The notes: a model not told the origin generated them from the letters alone. A DNA stretch of 64,000 nucleotides from Cyanophora paradoxa (GCA_004431415.1 QPMI01000493.1:181731-245730), one strand, 5' to 3'; shown: positions 11,049 through 22,599, counted from the stretch's first letter. Numbers and translations are program-made.

Positions 11049-12683
11049 ATTGTCCGCGGGATCGTAATCGAGCTCGTCGCCCTCCTCGTCCCCCTCGCCG
11101 GCCCCACCCTCCTCGGCAGTGGTGTTGGTTGCGGCCTGGTTATTGGTGACCGCCGGCGCCGAGGACGAGGAAGCGGACGGAGCCGACACTGTCACCACAG
11201 CAGCCGCAGCGGCGGCCGCAGCAGCATTTGCAGCGAGGCTACAAACGAGCCGAGCATCAGTGAAACGCCGAGAGGAATGAACGAAAGGAACGTGGGGAGC
11301 TCACGTGAGGTGGACCGGCAAATCGAAGAAGCGCGACGGCCAGTTGACGTTTGTGCTCACCATATAGTCCTTGAACTCGGCGAGGATCACACGCAGACTC
11401 CATTCCTTCTCACCGTACGGCTCCTGACATATAAATAAAGAGAGAGAGATCGAACAGCATCAGCGATGGCCATCGGAACCAAGGGTGAAGTAACCAACCA
11501 GCGAACCTGGATTGTGGGTCTGCCCGGCATGAAGAAGCAGGGCGGAATGACCTTCACGTGCGGAGTGCAAAGACGATCCTCGTCGCTCCCACCTCCGACT
11601 GGCAAAGTCTCAACCAGGACAAGACGGCCGTCCTGTTCCCGAGGCTTACAGATGAACGCGCCCGCAGCCCCCAATTTCTCATGCACGAGAACGCAGTTGA
11701 TACGAACACCGTACTTGAACATGGGGTGGACCTCCGACCCTTTGCGGAGTTCCTCCGGCAACGGCACAGCCTCGAACGAGAAGGGGACGCCGGCACACGA
11801 AGTGATCACCAGGGAGCCGCTAGTGCCGAACCGGTGACGCCACACTGCCTCGTCCAAGTGTGGGAAGCAGTCGACGGCGAACACATCATGCGACAACAGG
11901 CTTGGCGTCTTGTTCTCGAAGGCACAATTGAAGTGGCCGTAGTGCTTCTCAACGGAGAAGTCGTGGCCGAAGTAAGCGATCGGCCCACGGACAAGTCCTC
12001 ATGAAACGCAGGCGAGACGTTGAAGAATTCGAGCCGCTCGGAGTCCGCGGGGGAAGGGGACGCGACGAAGACCTCGAAGAGCGGCACACCGGTTTTCTCA
12101 CAGCGGTCGTTCTCAGACAAGAAACCGTACGATCCGCGGACGAGGAACATGTTCTGCCACTTGGTGTTCGACCCCAGGAGACCCTTGCCAAGACGGGCCC
12201 ACCCGAGAGCCCCAGGGCCGCCGAGGGCCTCGCGATCATCATCGTCACAGAAGATCAGCTCGTCACCTTGCATGGTCCACTTGCGCCGATTCCCATCCTC
12301 TGCGCAGAGTTCAGATACGGAATGAGAGATGGCGTCACTGGCAACGTATACGTACGACCAAGGAGCGAGGTGAAGGTCTGCGACTCCAATGGAAAGAAGG
12401 CGACGACTGTAGAGACTGCATCAACAATGAAGATGGGACGCAATCCAGCGCAGTGCATGATAAAGCGGAGTTGCGACTGAGTGGCCTTGAGGCTGATCAG
12501 CTGCGAGATTGGAGAGGGCTCCGGCTGCGGAAATTGCTGAAGATGTTTACGCGGTGGACCACGTACAACCAAGTCGTGGGTGGACGGTGATATGTCGGTT
12601 ACAAAGACATTGCGTGCAGTGATCCACTGCGGCTTGAACGCGGTGCTGACGCCACGCCGTATATCACTGAGCACGGACTTCAA
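11049..12683 (-). CDS. Unrecognised protein with acidic C-terminus
   Basis: I do not recognise this protein. Minus-strand coding runs from about 12683 to the stop near 11049. Segments joined by likely introns read ...ITARNVFVTDISP..., DGNRRKWTMQGDELIFCDDDD (across an intron near 12300-12360), NMFLVRGSYGFLSENDR, HYGHFNCAFENKTPSLL, MFKYGVRINCVLVHE, and RVILAEFKDYMVSTNVN. The last segment is an Ala/Ser-rich stretch followed by a strongly acidic tail ending DELDYDPADN. Two C-terminal introns are well marked, about 11237-11305 and 11426-11455. The frame changes once near 12005, either through a missed tiny intron or a one-base defect. The start is unresolved because an acceptor-like CGCTCGCAG lies just upstream of the first block. 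Codon use is less GC-biased than in the neighbours, which suggests separate origin. A viral or mobile-element origin is possible but not shown. Confidence 0.5.
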
Positions 12684-12784
12684 CTGCGAGCGGGATCCTC
12701 AATACTCGGTCATATACGCTTTTTCAGAGAGAGAGAGAGAGATTATATATGATTACGGACCGTGCGACGGCCTTTTTTGTTGAT

Positions 12785-13569
12785 CAGATTTAGTGCGACG
12801 ACCCTGGTTTAACCAGCCGCAGGCTACGTGACTACCGACGATTGTTTTCTTCCCGGAATTTCAGATTTCGCTGGAATTCCTTGTCGCGATCGGGCATTGT
12901 TTTAGTATTTTTCTACGCCGCCCCCGCGTGACGATAGAGCTCTCACAACGATTTTAGTGTCAAAGGGAACCTACTAGGCTACAGATTTAGTGTCTAGCTT
13001 ATAAAGTACGTCCTGAGGAGCTCTCTTGCTAAGTACGTTCCGAGGAGCTCTTTTGGTTAATACCTTCCGAGGAGCTCTAACTAGAGACCACGGGCTCTGT
13101 GTGCCATCGTGCGGAGATCACTCCACAGTTCGAGTCCGGTCCTAAAAGTCACAGTTGCCGAGTCGGCACAGCGTTCTAGCATGAATACGAGCCTGGCTTG
13201 CCGGTCCGCGATCTGAGTGTTGCGGCAGGCTGGGCACTGGAAGGGCTGGAGTGTCTACGTCGACGTACGAACTCGCTGCCTAATTGATTGGCAACCGAGC
13301 GTACCCGGGGATTTCTGTCATAGCTGCTGAGCCTAGCCTCTCAAGCGCTTGTCAGACATCTTTTGGCGTGAGCTAAAAGTAGATTCCTTACATCTCTAAT
13401 CCACCTTTAAGGCTTAATCTTCGTCTGTGGTGCGTGTGTGTGCAGTTAGGACCCGCTTTCCTGCTTGCGCTGCACCCAGATCAGCTGCTGCTGTATATAT
13501 ATATAAGGGGCGCGCCTTGCTATCCCGGGCCACCACTATAGGTTCTTTTCATGGTTGGATTTTATCCAG
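12785..13569. other. Gene-free stretch, probable intron sequence
   Basis: No coding sequence is supported. The stretch holds three imperfect copies of an AAGTACGTYCYGAGGAGCTCT unit and a TATATATATATA run near 13493. If the F-box and LRR exons are one gene, this is the 3' part of its long intron, ending at the acceptor TTTATCCAG at 13569. Confidence 0.45.
13004..13085. repeat. Three tandem ~32-bp units
   Basis: Imperfect units carry CGTCCTGAGGAGCTCT, CGTTCCGAGGAGCTCT and CCTTCCGAGGAGCTCT, spaced about 30-33 bp. GAGGAGCTC contains the palindrome GAGCTC. Confidence 0.65.
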
Positions 13570-15243
13570 AACAAGGACGCCAAGGTGGCTGTCGTGTTGG
13601 CGCCCTTCACCTCCCTGCAGCACATCAGCATCCCGTTTCCCGTTGGGGCCAACTTTGCCCGGGCTCTCCTGGCCGCGCTCCCCGCGCTCCGGTCTGTTAG
13701 CTTGAACGTACCCGTTAACTTCCTTCGACGGGTGGCGCGGCTTCTTCTCGCGGAGTCCCGCATCGACAGCGTCGAGCTCTGCCTGACCAGGCCGGTGCGA
13801 ATCGAGCTCATGACCGAGCGCGCAACGTTTAACATCTGCGGTCGTGAATTATAAGTCATCAATCGTAGACGAGCTTGAGGCGCAGGCGCCAGCGGACTTT
13901 GATTTGTCAGACGATCGCGAGGACGCGTTCGAGGCCATCGGTGTTCTATATAACTTCGTGGATGGACTAGAAGCTCTCGCAGGCTCAGCCCGCGCTTCGC
14001 AGGTGCGCGATAACCGTCCGGCGTGCTCCCAATAATAGAAAAGCCTCGGTTTTTGCGCCACACTCAAGGTTCTCAGGTCCTGCAAAACCTCGAGATCTCG
14101 CACGAACTGGAATGCATAATGCCAATGAGTCAGGAAGGCTTGATGCGCTTCAGTAACGCGCTTTCGCGGCTGTCGGGCCTCGAGCGGCTCTCGTTTCCGG
14201 TGCTGCAAGCCCTCGCGCCGTCTCTGCACGAGCCCTTTACAGCAACCTATAAATTAGCTCGCCCTTACCGATCTCCGCTTGCGGCAACTTATACTTAATT
14301 CGACGGTCCGCCCGTGTTCGTTGCAGGTCAATCAGTCTCTCTTGCGATGCGCGGCACCCCTTGCCCGCCTTGTAAACCTCAAAGAAGTCTGCGTAAGGTG
14401 CGAATTTAATTTAGCTCGTTCCTGCGCATGCAAGTTCATGATCGTTTACCTGACATCATATATGTGCGCATGCAGACTCCAGGAGGTTCCATCGGCATCC
14501 GACGCACAGCCTTTCTTCGACGCCATCGCCTCAATCGATGGCCTCTTTGCGATTGACTTCGAGGTCAAACAATTCCAAAACTTTCAATGCGTCCGATCGC
14601 GATTTATTCGTGCTCACCACAGATCGAGTCGAAGTTATTCTCAGAATCTCGTGCGCGTGGCCAGCTCTACCTTGCAATCGAGTTGGCGGCTCGAATGCGG
14701 TCCAAACTACGGCGCTTTACGGTTTCGCAGGTGCCTGTTTTCAATTTCGCATAAGCAACCTTTACTTCATGATCAATTCAATTTCTTTTTGAGATACTTT
14801 TATGCGCTTGCATTTGGTCGATCATGCGTTTCGAATTTACCGTTTGAAATATGCATGCGCAGCTGGACACGGAGGCTGGGGTCGAGGCTCTGGGCGCTTT
14901 GCAGCCGTTGCCTGGCCTCACCTTGAAGACGGACCTGTCGCTCGTGCCCCTCGCGGATCGCCCGCGGCTCCTCCGCGCCTGCGCCGCCGCCCTGGCCGCC
15001 GCCGGCCGCCTCGATCTCCGCGTCCTCGTCGAGAGCCGGGACGCGCACGACCTGGCGCCCCTGTCCCTCGTCGCGCCCCTCGGCAACCGCCTCCGGATCG
15101 CCGTCGAGATCGCCGAGCAAAAGGACCCGGACCTGCGCATCGCGGAGGAGGACCGCACGCGCCTCCGGCGCACGGCGCGCGCGCTCCTTCGCGGCTGGTT
15201 CGCCGGATCGGAGTGGAGCCTTCACCAGCGCCTGGAGTATTGA
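13570..15243 (+). CDS. Leucine-rich protein, probable C-terminal exons of the F-box gene
   Basis: Exons that keep one reading phase are 13570-13794, 13886-14002, 14077 to about 14240, 14327-14397, 14476-14563 and 14863-15243 (stop TGA). Repeated patterns such as FTSLQHISIPF, LPALRSVSLNV, LSGLERLSFPV and LVNLKEVCV have LRR spacing, as in F-box/LRR substrate adaptors. The exon 14077-14240 seems to need a GC donor (GCAACC). The long last exon is Leu/Arg/Ala-rich with LTLKTDLSLVPLADRP. No start codon or promoter fits before 13570, and the acceptor TATCCAG at 13569 is phase 0. This supports a join to the F-box exons ending at 10832. If they are separate genes, this one lacks its 5' end. Confidence 0.6.
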
Positions 15244-15310
15244 TATTTCTGCGCAAGCGTGTGCACACGCGTACTTGTACTTCTGCTGATCATGATCGCA
15301 TGTAATGTGT

Positions 15311-16390
15311 TGTTAAGGCCGTATGGTCGTACCCGGATTGCTTTTTCGACTGAATATTATATTTCAGTTGTCAAGCCTCGCTTACGGAATTATCGGGACG
15401 AGTAGCTCTCGAAGATCTGGCGTTGCACGCAGTACTACTGCGTAGGCCAGCCTAGGATGTGAGCTAGGCTGCAACGGATACGGATAGGCCACAACGTGGC
15501 ACAGGGAATCCGAATACTATGCGAGCATTAATATAGCTACCTAGCTCAAGAAGCTAGACGTAATTATCTTTACGAGCCTGACTCAGTGATAAGCTCGAGT
15601 CGGCTTGAAGCTGGTGCAGACTCCGACCCTCGAGTCTCGAGATTGATAACGGCATCGAGGGTAACGACGTACCTATCAGCATTGAGCTACATGGCCAGCA
15701 GGTACTAGTAGTAGGCGCTAGGCGTCGAGTACTACCGGGCAGCGCCGGTCTACAGTGGCACTGCCGCAGTGCGGCGGCTGACCGCAGTGCCAGGCCCTGT
15801 ACGTGGCAGCCTCTGCAGCAGCTGCAGCTGCCGGCTGCAGGCTGTAGGCTGCAGCCTCACTAGGATCGGAATCAGTGCGTGACTATTGGCTGAAACCCTG
15901 CACGGTGATTGGTCGCCAGACGCCTTTTTCGGGCGACGGGTAATTGAAGGGTGTACCCCGGTCGGATGATTGGGCCAAGTCTTAACCCGGCAGATTTCGC
16001 AGCTCGGGCTCACTTTAAGGAGCGCACCGGATCGCTGCAAAGCTGCAGCGAGCTCGGTGTCGACGCGACCACCACCTGAGGCACTTCACGTTCATCTGGT
16101 GCCCTGAGTCTGATTCCTACGATCCCTTCCCCTGATTCTTGTGAATCTTGGTGCTGATCAAAACCCGCGTTTTTAGGCTCAAAATGTCAGACTCCAAGGG
16201 ATCTTCTGTCAATAACAAGACTCCGCCCTTTGCGGCCGACTTCCCGGGCTTGGTTGGGAAGCACGGCCATAACTGGGACGGGCAGTTCGCCGCTCTTGGG
16301 AAGCCTGAGGTTGGTCTTTTCTTACTTAATTGTGGGATCTCCGGGATAGTTCAGGAGCCTTGATCCGAAGAGGTTCTAGTCACCTTTTTA
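15311..16390 (+). repeat. 5' LTR
   Basis: Near-identical to 23080-24163. Near its 3' end it carries a short reading frame starting MSDSKGSSVNNKTPPF (ATG near 16183), which looks like the start of a Gag protein. That is unusual inside an LTR. It joins integrase sequence directly at about 16391, so leader and primer-binding site are missing. Confidence 0.85.
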
Positions 16391-16850
16391 TGGCGGTCTG
16401 CTGCTTCATCTGTCGTATCCTCACGGGGAGACACGTGAGCGCATCGTGATCCCAGTTTCCCTGCGGAAGGAAATTATTAAGGAAGCGCATAGCGGCTTCG
16501 GATCGGGACACGGCGGTTATCATGCAACGAATAATCGACTTCGAAAGAAGTGCGCGAGTTTCTCACCTCGATGGGAATTAAATTGGTGATCATGCCAGCA
16601 TATACGCCGCAAGCGAAAGGTGTGCTGGAACGCGGACATCAGACGCTGGAAGCCAAAATCCGCAGCTTAGCTAGTGATCGTAAGACGCACTGGACACGTG
16701 TGGTCGGCGAGGCACTGCTAGCTATGCGCACGACGGTTTCTCAAGCTACGGGATTCACGCCGTTCCGGCTCATGCGCGGATATGATCCTTATCTCCCGAT
16801 CGATCTACACTACGCGTCACTGCCTACGCTCGCAGAGGGCGCGCCGCGGC
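16391..16850 (+). pseudogene. Integrase remnant: zinc-binding and distal core
   Basis: The first part reads RIVIPVSLRKEIIKEAHSG then GHGGYHATNN, the H2C2 zinc-binding region of a Ty3/Gypsy integrase. It is followed, after an internal deletion and a frame change near 16545, by MPAYTPQAKGVLERGHQTLE and FTPFRLMRGYDP from the end of the catalytic core. The first two catalytic aspartates lie in the deleted part. The E (VLERGHQ) remains. Confidence 0.8.
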
Positions 16851-17486
16851 TCACGGCAGTCGAGGCGCAGACAGCAGCGTTTGGACCCGCAAAGACTACG
16901 GTGGCGGCCGACGCAGTGGACGAAGATGCGGTCTGGATCCGCGATTCCGCCTGTACGAACGGCTGGCGCTTAGTAGCCAACAAGCACAGCAGCGCGGGAC
17001 GTATGCGTACACATATGCGATGCCGCTGGCGTTCGGACGCAACTGCAGCAGCAGCGGCTATGATATATATAGCTGGTATAGCTAAGCAGCTCACTTTTAC
17101 GAGCCCTGGCCCCGCGCTTCTGAAGCCGTCTACACGTCGACCCCCTAAGCTGCGAGGCGCACAGGCAACTGCAGCGGGCGGCGTTGAACACGCTGAGGCC
17201 GATATGGGCACAGATATCGAAGGCGATATGCATACGTATACGCGTCAAATGCATAGACAGGCACAGTTAGCCGAACAGCATATGCAGGCAGCGGACTCGA
17301 CCAGCTCGAGCGGCAATGCCACAGCTGCAGCTGAAGCTGAAGCTGGTACTAGTACTGATAACAATGCTAGCCTTGGCCTTGGCAGCTCTAGATCTGGGGA
17401 TGGCATGCGCAGTGCGGTGCCCGCGCACTCTTCAACTACCACTAGTACTGCTAGTAGTGCGGCACGCGGCCCGGAAATTAACTAGG
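16850..17486 (+). other. Open stretch of unclear origin
   Basis: The integrase frame stays open to a stop near 17485 but turns into low-complexity Ala/Ser/Thr sequence (GTSTDN, STTTSTASSAA). It looks like fortuitous read-through of element or inserted DNA and not a domain. Many CTAG and GCATGC palindromes are present. Confidence 0.35.
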
Positions 17487-17774
17487 GGCCCGGCCGCGTT
17501 TGGCGCGCCGGGGGTGCAAGGGGGGAGTCGGGATCTAATGAAAGAGTAATAGTGGCACGAACATGCACGGGGCAGATGTAGATCGACCCCGGCCCAGCGC
17601 GCGCGGCAGGTTGAAGTAGTAAAGATAGACACAGATTATACATGATTGAAAAGAATAGAAAAGGGCTGATATGCAGACGCTGCGATCTAACCGAATAAAG
17701 AAAAGCCTGAATGAAAGGCCAGATTCAGCGCACTGTATATGAAAGATTGTTCTGGAGCGGAAAAACGCTGCGCA

Positions 17775-18131
17775 TCATTTTTGTTCGCGCGGCCTACCCC
17801 TAACCCTGAACAGCTGGCTAAAAGATGATGGTGTTGTCTGCAGAGGGCTCGCCGTAAACATATATAGGCTATCCAGGCCTTCCGAAGTTCTGAGGGGGTC
17901 GAGGCGGAAGTCGCCCATGGGGGTGAGCGGCAGCCAGCGGCGGCGGTCCTGAAGAGAGCCGTCTTGCGAGAGCATGGTGAGGCGGCCCGCCGCTTCGAGC
18001 GCCCGCAGAGCCACGCGGCTGGCGCGCTGCTCGCTCCCGCCGCGCATCTGGTAGACAAGGTCTTGAATTTCGATATCCGCGAGGCCGGCGTCACGGAGGC
18101 GCTTGAGGACTCGGACGAGTTGCTGCTGCAC
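17775..18131 (-). CDS. Winged-helix-like ORF, copy A
   Basis: The core reads LKRLRDAGLADIEIQDLVYQ, then SRVALRALEAAGRLTMLSQD and RRRWLPLTPM. The helix-turn-helix plus wing pattern suggests DNA binding, but this is only a look-alike. A near copy lies at 33608-33952, where the same core is conserved while the flanks differ. Conservation of this part in both copies suggests it was under selection. It may be the 3' exon of the zinc-finger gene next to it. Confidence 0.4.
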   Translation of the reverse strand: MQQQLVRVLKRLRDAGLADIEIQDLVYQMRGGSEQRASRVALRALEAAGRLTMLSQDGSLQDRRRWLPLTPMGDFRLDPLRTSEGLDSLYMFTASPLQTTPSSFSQLFRVRGRPREQK

Positions 18132-18141
18132 TCGGACTCGA

Positions 18142-18456
18142 CTACATCTTCCGCAGCCTCTGCGTTGCGGGCAACGTCACTTCATCGATCGGGTCCAACA
18201 ACGCAGCACAAAAATTACCTCGGGCGTGTGCAGCCTCGTGCTGGCGAAGAGAAGGAGCCGACGGACAGACAATAGAGCATGAGACATGTCGGAAGGTACA
18301 GTCTGCGGCGAGCACTTCGCACGCTCGATGTGCCGGTCGAACGAGAACTTGTCTGTACATGTGAAAAGCCGTTTGCAGGTGCTGCACGACATCTGGGGCG
18401 AACGCACTGAGGGATAGCATTAAGGACCAGGTGCCAAACGGCGCACCGCTCTCCAA
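18142..18456 (-). pseudogene. C2H2 finger segment, copy A
   Basis: Across two frames the minus strand reads MSCSTCKRLF...FDRHIERAK and VCPSAPSLRQHEAAHARG, matching an intact frame at 33969-34292 in copy B. The frame break and loss of the second finger's first cysteine pair (CRQC in copy B) mark this copy as decayed. Confidence 0.5.
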
Positions 18457-18539
18457 CGCGGCCCGGGATGTTGGAAACTGAGCCGTTGCACTTCCCGGCT
18501 CACCGACTATTCCGCTACTCGCAATACGCCCGAGAGCGA

Positions 18540-20780
18540 ATTTCGAGCATCTGGGCGATGGGCGGGCGCCGCCGCGGCCACGGGGCTTGAGTCGACGCCA
18601 GCGTGATTGAGATCGTTTTCAATATTAATCGAAGCCTATACACGATCAGCTGACCCGCCATTGCAGCGCCCGCGTTTTGAGGAAGGTTCCTGCGCAGCAT
18701 TTTAGCGATTTGAAGAAGTCTCTTGAGATTCATTACGCACTGCGCACGGCGATGGCGGGAAAGCCTGCAGCAACACGTCATTCACATTATTCGGGCTGAC
18801 TCTATCGAGATCGCAAACCTGATTGATTTGACGGGTCGGCGCTACTCTAATGTTCTTCTCAGACAGTTGAAACGCTCCTGTCTCAGCGTGCGGCGGTTGA
18901 AACGCTTCAGGCTGAGCGTACACGTCAATGCGGCCGCCCGGGCCGGGAGATACATGTCAACTAACGACAGGGTACCGCCAGAGGAAGAGGCGACGATAAG
19001 CCTGTGGGAGGGCTTCTGTGGTCTTCAGCTGCGGCGATCTGTGTATGCAATATGAACGGAACAGGGACACTGCAGTTGCACTGCCCCTGTTGGAGGGGAA
19101 GGACCTCTAAAGGTTGAGCAGGAAAGTTCACCCCTGCAGCTGGTCACGTTAGCTTTGAGCCGAGATAGTGTGGACTAGTGTGGAGATAGATAGTGAGCCG
19201 GTGCTTTTCAGAAGTGGGGGAGCTCGAGGACGAGATCTAGCTCAGCGGAGGACTAGATCTTGAGAAGCGCCGCCGCCCGCCGCGCCTCCGCCGCGGCGCC
19301 CCGCCCTGCGCCTCCGCCCTCCGCCCTGCCCGTCGAGACGCGCCGCCGCCCGCCGCGACTCCGCCCCGCCCGGATAGCCGCTCCGCCGCCCGCAGCGCCT
19401 CCGCCCCGCCCGGCGAGCTGCTCCGCCGCCCGCCGTGCCTCCGCCCCGCCCGGCGACCCGCGCCGCCGCCCGCCGCGCCTCCGCCCCGCCCGCGAGCCGC
19501 GCCGCCGCCTGCTGCGCCTCCGCCCCGAGGAGCGGGAGGAGCCCGGCGGCCGCGCCGCCGCGCCGGCGTTGGCCGGCTTCGGCGCGGGCGGAGGCTAGGC
19601 GCCGGCGCAGCGGCAGGCGCTTAGCGTACTAGCGCGGACGCGTACGAGGAGTGCAGCAAGGCGGACGGGCGTGCCGTCAACGGAGGCGGAGGCCGAGGTC
19701 TTGGAGGTGATGTGATGCTTGCTAGCGGCTCAACCCGGTCGATTGCATGCGGTTGCAATTGCAAATGCAAGACTGAGGGTGGCAAGCATGAGTCATGCAA
19801 CCGGACCCTTCCCCCGCGGCAGAGGAAGCGACGAGCACAGCTGGGCAGCATGCGCACCGATGGAACAGATGCGATGTACATGTTGATGCCCAGCTGCGAC
19901 GCTCGCTGCTGCGCTTAGCGGGTTCGCGGGAAGTGAGATCTAGAGGGCGGCGGGGCGGTCGCGATCGAAGGCTGCAGCTGGAATCGGCCGGAACCTGGAG
20001 CGGCCGGAATCGGTGCCTAGCTATATAGGGCGGCGCGGCGGTGGACGAGTTCGTACCTGGTGCGGCCGGAATCGGTGGAGCGTGGAGCGTGGCAGCGCCG
20101 ACGGCAGCGCCACACGCGGCGCCGGCGAGCGCACGAGCGAGCGCACGAGTGAGGCTCGAGTGGCCCGGCCCGGGCGAGCGATCCATGCAGCAGAGCAGAA
20201 CCTCGGCGCGCACTCGCCGTGGTCGGCGCGATGTCGACGGACGCCACACGCGGAAGTCCGGCAAGCCGATACGGTGTCGAGCAGAGCTGAACTTCGCTTT
20301 CGGATATGTCAGGCGGCAGGTCCGCACCGCGCCCTCGTCCGCCTCGGCGCGCCATGGCAAGAACGTAGTACTGCGTACCCAGCAATCGGCTCCCGACTCG
20401 CAGGAGCTCTTTTTCCGGCGTCCGTTACAACAGGTACTTGAGGCGGCCTAGCGGACCACCCTGTGCCCCTCCGGTCTCGGCATGTATGACATGAATCGTC
20501 GGGCGTATCAGGCGCATTCAGGCGCACTCGATCCGGCAGATATACCGCCACTTGGTGAGGCACTAGGTAGCATTTTTTGAAAATGTGTTCTTGCCCATTC
20601 CAGGTCGACCCGACGGGACCCGGATCTTCAGGTACACGTTTCCGGACTCCTAGAGACATGCCTTGCTAGGATGCGGCGAGAAATCCCGGGTTTTGGGAGG
20701 TCGGGACATTTCATTTTGGCCTAGGGTGGCACCCGAACACCCCCAAGTGGGGGAAGGGGAAGGGGGTCCTTCCCCAATAA
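18540..20780. other. Extra 2.2 kb present only in copy A
   Basis: This block has no counterpart in copy B. It contains a GC-rich minisatellite (19266-19535). Otherwise it has only discontinuous reading frames on both strands with no recognisable domain. It could be a further insertion, or material deleted from copy B. Confidence 0.5.
19266..19535. repeat. GC-rich minisatellite, ~39-bp unit, about six copies
   Basis: Repeats of CCGCCGCCCGCCGCGCCTCC followed by GCCCCGCCCGGCGA-like sequence, with drift. The purely C/G-rich plus strand gives spurious Pro/Arg/Ala-rich frames. Confidence 0.75.
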
Positions 20781-20782
20781 TT

Positions 20783-21040
20783 TCAGAAAGCTGAACGCCA
20801 ACTGAAGACTGAGCACGCACTGCTGAATTGGAAGTGCCCGGGCCCTGCGTGGCGGTGAATACGTGCGTTAGGAGCTGCATTTTTGCCATCGCGTGACTCG
20901 ATCGAAACTGCACGAACTCGAGCGCTGCGACCGTACGCGTGCTGCCGGACATGACGAAACAAGTGCTTGCGCCAGCAGAAGTGCGCATGGGCTCCCTCCG
21001 GACAATGTAAGCAAGTTCCGCCGTTGCATGATGACGACAC
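20783..21040 (-). pseudogene. N-terminal finger segment, copy A
   Basis: Reads GGTCLHCPEGAHAHFCWRKH then FRHVRQH, a C2H2-like finger. Copy B has the same segment on the minus strand near 34600-34700 (CLHCPDGAREHICWR). Together with the fingers and the winged-helix-like part it probably belongs to one multi-exon minus-strand gene carried by the element. Confidence 0.4.
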
Positions 21041-21495
21041 CGTGCAGCGCTAGCCTGCGCCACCCGCCACGAAGTCCCGCCCCGGGACGACGTCTCCGGG
21101 CACAGAAGCGGCTGCAGCTCGCCGTCCCATCTGATGGGGACTTGCACAGCAGCAGACTCACGCGCGTAATTTGGCGAACCTACTACCGGGCATAAAGCTG
21201 CGGGGCAATCTGCCGAAGCAAGCACCGCGGCGAAACCGAGAAGCCAAGCAGCGAAGTGTCGACCACAACAAGAGCGCCCGGCCCGCCCGGCGTGCTCGGC
21301 TGCGGGCAGCGGCGCACGCGGTTTTGCGGTATAAGCTCGATTTCGCAGACGTGCTGAGCGCAGCAACAGAGCACGATCTAGATCTGCACGGCCGGGCGTG
21401 CTCAGCTGCAATCGCAGGTCCTGTTCGCGGCGCAGCTAGCTATAGGCAGCGGCGCAAGCTTGATGCGGTCAAAAGTAGTCCAGGCGGCACGGGTA

Positions 21496-21676
21496 CCGTG
21501 CGGCGTACGCGGCGCAGTGCGAGGAAGCGGAAATCTAGAGGAGACAGCTAGAGAGAAGTGGTTCCATGCAGAACCGCGCAACGAAAAGCAAGGCGTACGC
21601 GGCGCACTGCAGCTGCGAGGAAGCGGAAATCTAGAGGAGACAGCTAGGGAGAACTGGTTCCATGCATAACCGCGTA
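21496..21676. repeat. Two tandem ~90-bp units
   Basis: The unit GTACGCGGCGCA...GGAAGCGGAAATCTAGAGGAGACAGCTAG...GGTTCCATGCA...ACCGCG occurs twice in a row (21496-21580 and 21592-21676) with a short link. Copy B has its own, different, 39-bp duplication at the matching place (35098-35180). Confidence 0.7.
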
Positions 21677-21919
21677 AGAAATTCGAAGACCGGAGTGAGG
21701 AGAAGTTCGTTTTCCCCTCGAAAACCACTTTTCCCCTCGACTTTCATGCTCGAAAGTCGAAAGCTGACCGGTCCACCGAGCCAATCGGAATGCGAATAAA
21801 GCCCCATTTTTTTCTGGTGTTGCAAACTGGACCTCGAAAACGGCCTCATAGAAAAATTTTGGCTGAAGCGAGGGAACGGGAAGCAAGGGGGTCCCCTTCC
21901 CCCCTTGCAATATTGAACA

Positions 21920-22599
21920 GAGGTCGACTAGCAGTAATTAAAAAGTTGGGCGAAGCTGAGGAGCCCTCCATTTCAGTTGGGCGAAGCTGAGGAGCCCTCG
22001 GACGTCGTCAAGTTGGTTGTGCTGGCCGAAGGCAACGCTGACGAGGACGTGCTGGGCAGAAAGGTAGCTCTGTCACTCCCCTCGAGGTTTATTCAGTTCA
22101 TTCACGTCTAGCGTGCAGATCCCCGAGGATATCGCGGAGTTACCTGGCAACGAAGAGCTCACGACTTTCAGTGGGCTGGAAGGCCGAGTGGTCTTCTGGC
22201 CCAAGGCCCTCCTTTCCCTCCTCCGCAGTGCTAGCTCTAGATAGTGTGCGGCTGCTAGGGCGGCGCTGTGTTGCAATTGCAGTATTCATGCATGGGCAGG
22301 GTGCACGGGGCAGGGGGGCGCGAGCGCCCGGCTGCGAAAGCCTGCTATTAATAGCTTTTCTGGGAACTCTGCCCATTACAATCGTTACTATATCTGGCAC
22401 TATCGGTACTCTATCTAATACTATCGGGACTCCTGATTTGGGATCTTCATTGACACCAAAAGTTATTGTCAAATCTGAACAGAAGTTCCCAAAGTTATGA
22501 AGTTTCCAGTATGGCGAATTTGGCAAGTTCGTAGTTCAAAGACCGCCAGACTATCGGATTCCGATCTATTGGAACTGGGGGGAGCCCCCCTAGTGTAAT
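21920..22599 (+). other. Internal LTR-element sequence, no intact gene
   Basis: A tandem pair of TTGGGCGAAGCTGAGGAGCC (about 21945 and 21978) is followed by sequence of the element's own composition. Frames are short and broken. No Gag or protease motif was found. Confidence 0.4.

Larger units (their letters stand above)
17487..21920. mobile_element. TIR-like element with zinc-finger ORFs, copy A (nested)
   Basis: The sequence from GGCCCGGCCGCGTTTG to the tract ending CCCCCCTTGCAATATTGA is repeated at 33282-35385. Both copies carry TGCAAGGGGGGA-like inverted ends, at about 17513 and about 21910 in this copy. Copy A sits inside the LTR element and is longer because about 2.2 kb (roughly 18540-20780) is absent from copy B. 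Minus-strand frames encode C2H2-like fingers and a winged-helix-like segment. No transposase catalytic motif was recognised, so the class is open. Confidence 0.6.

Noticed and set aside
13006-13085. CRISPR-like array
   Set aside because: Only three imperfect units with similar spacers in a eukaryotic genome and no cas genes; a simple tandem repeat.
13095-13160. tRNA-like sequence (CAGTTCGAGTCCGG)
   Set aside because: The bases flanking TTCGAGT do not form a T-stem and no cloverleaf can be drawn.
19722-20360. 212-codon minus-strand frame
   Set aside because: Composition is Arg/Ser/Cys-rich without domains, an overlapping plus-strand frame is equally long, and the block is part of mobile DNA.
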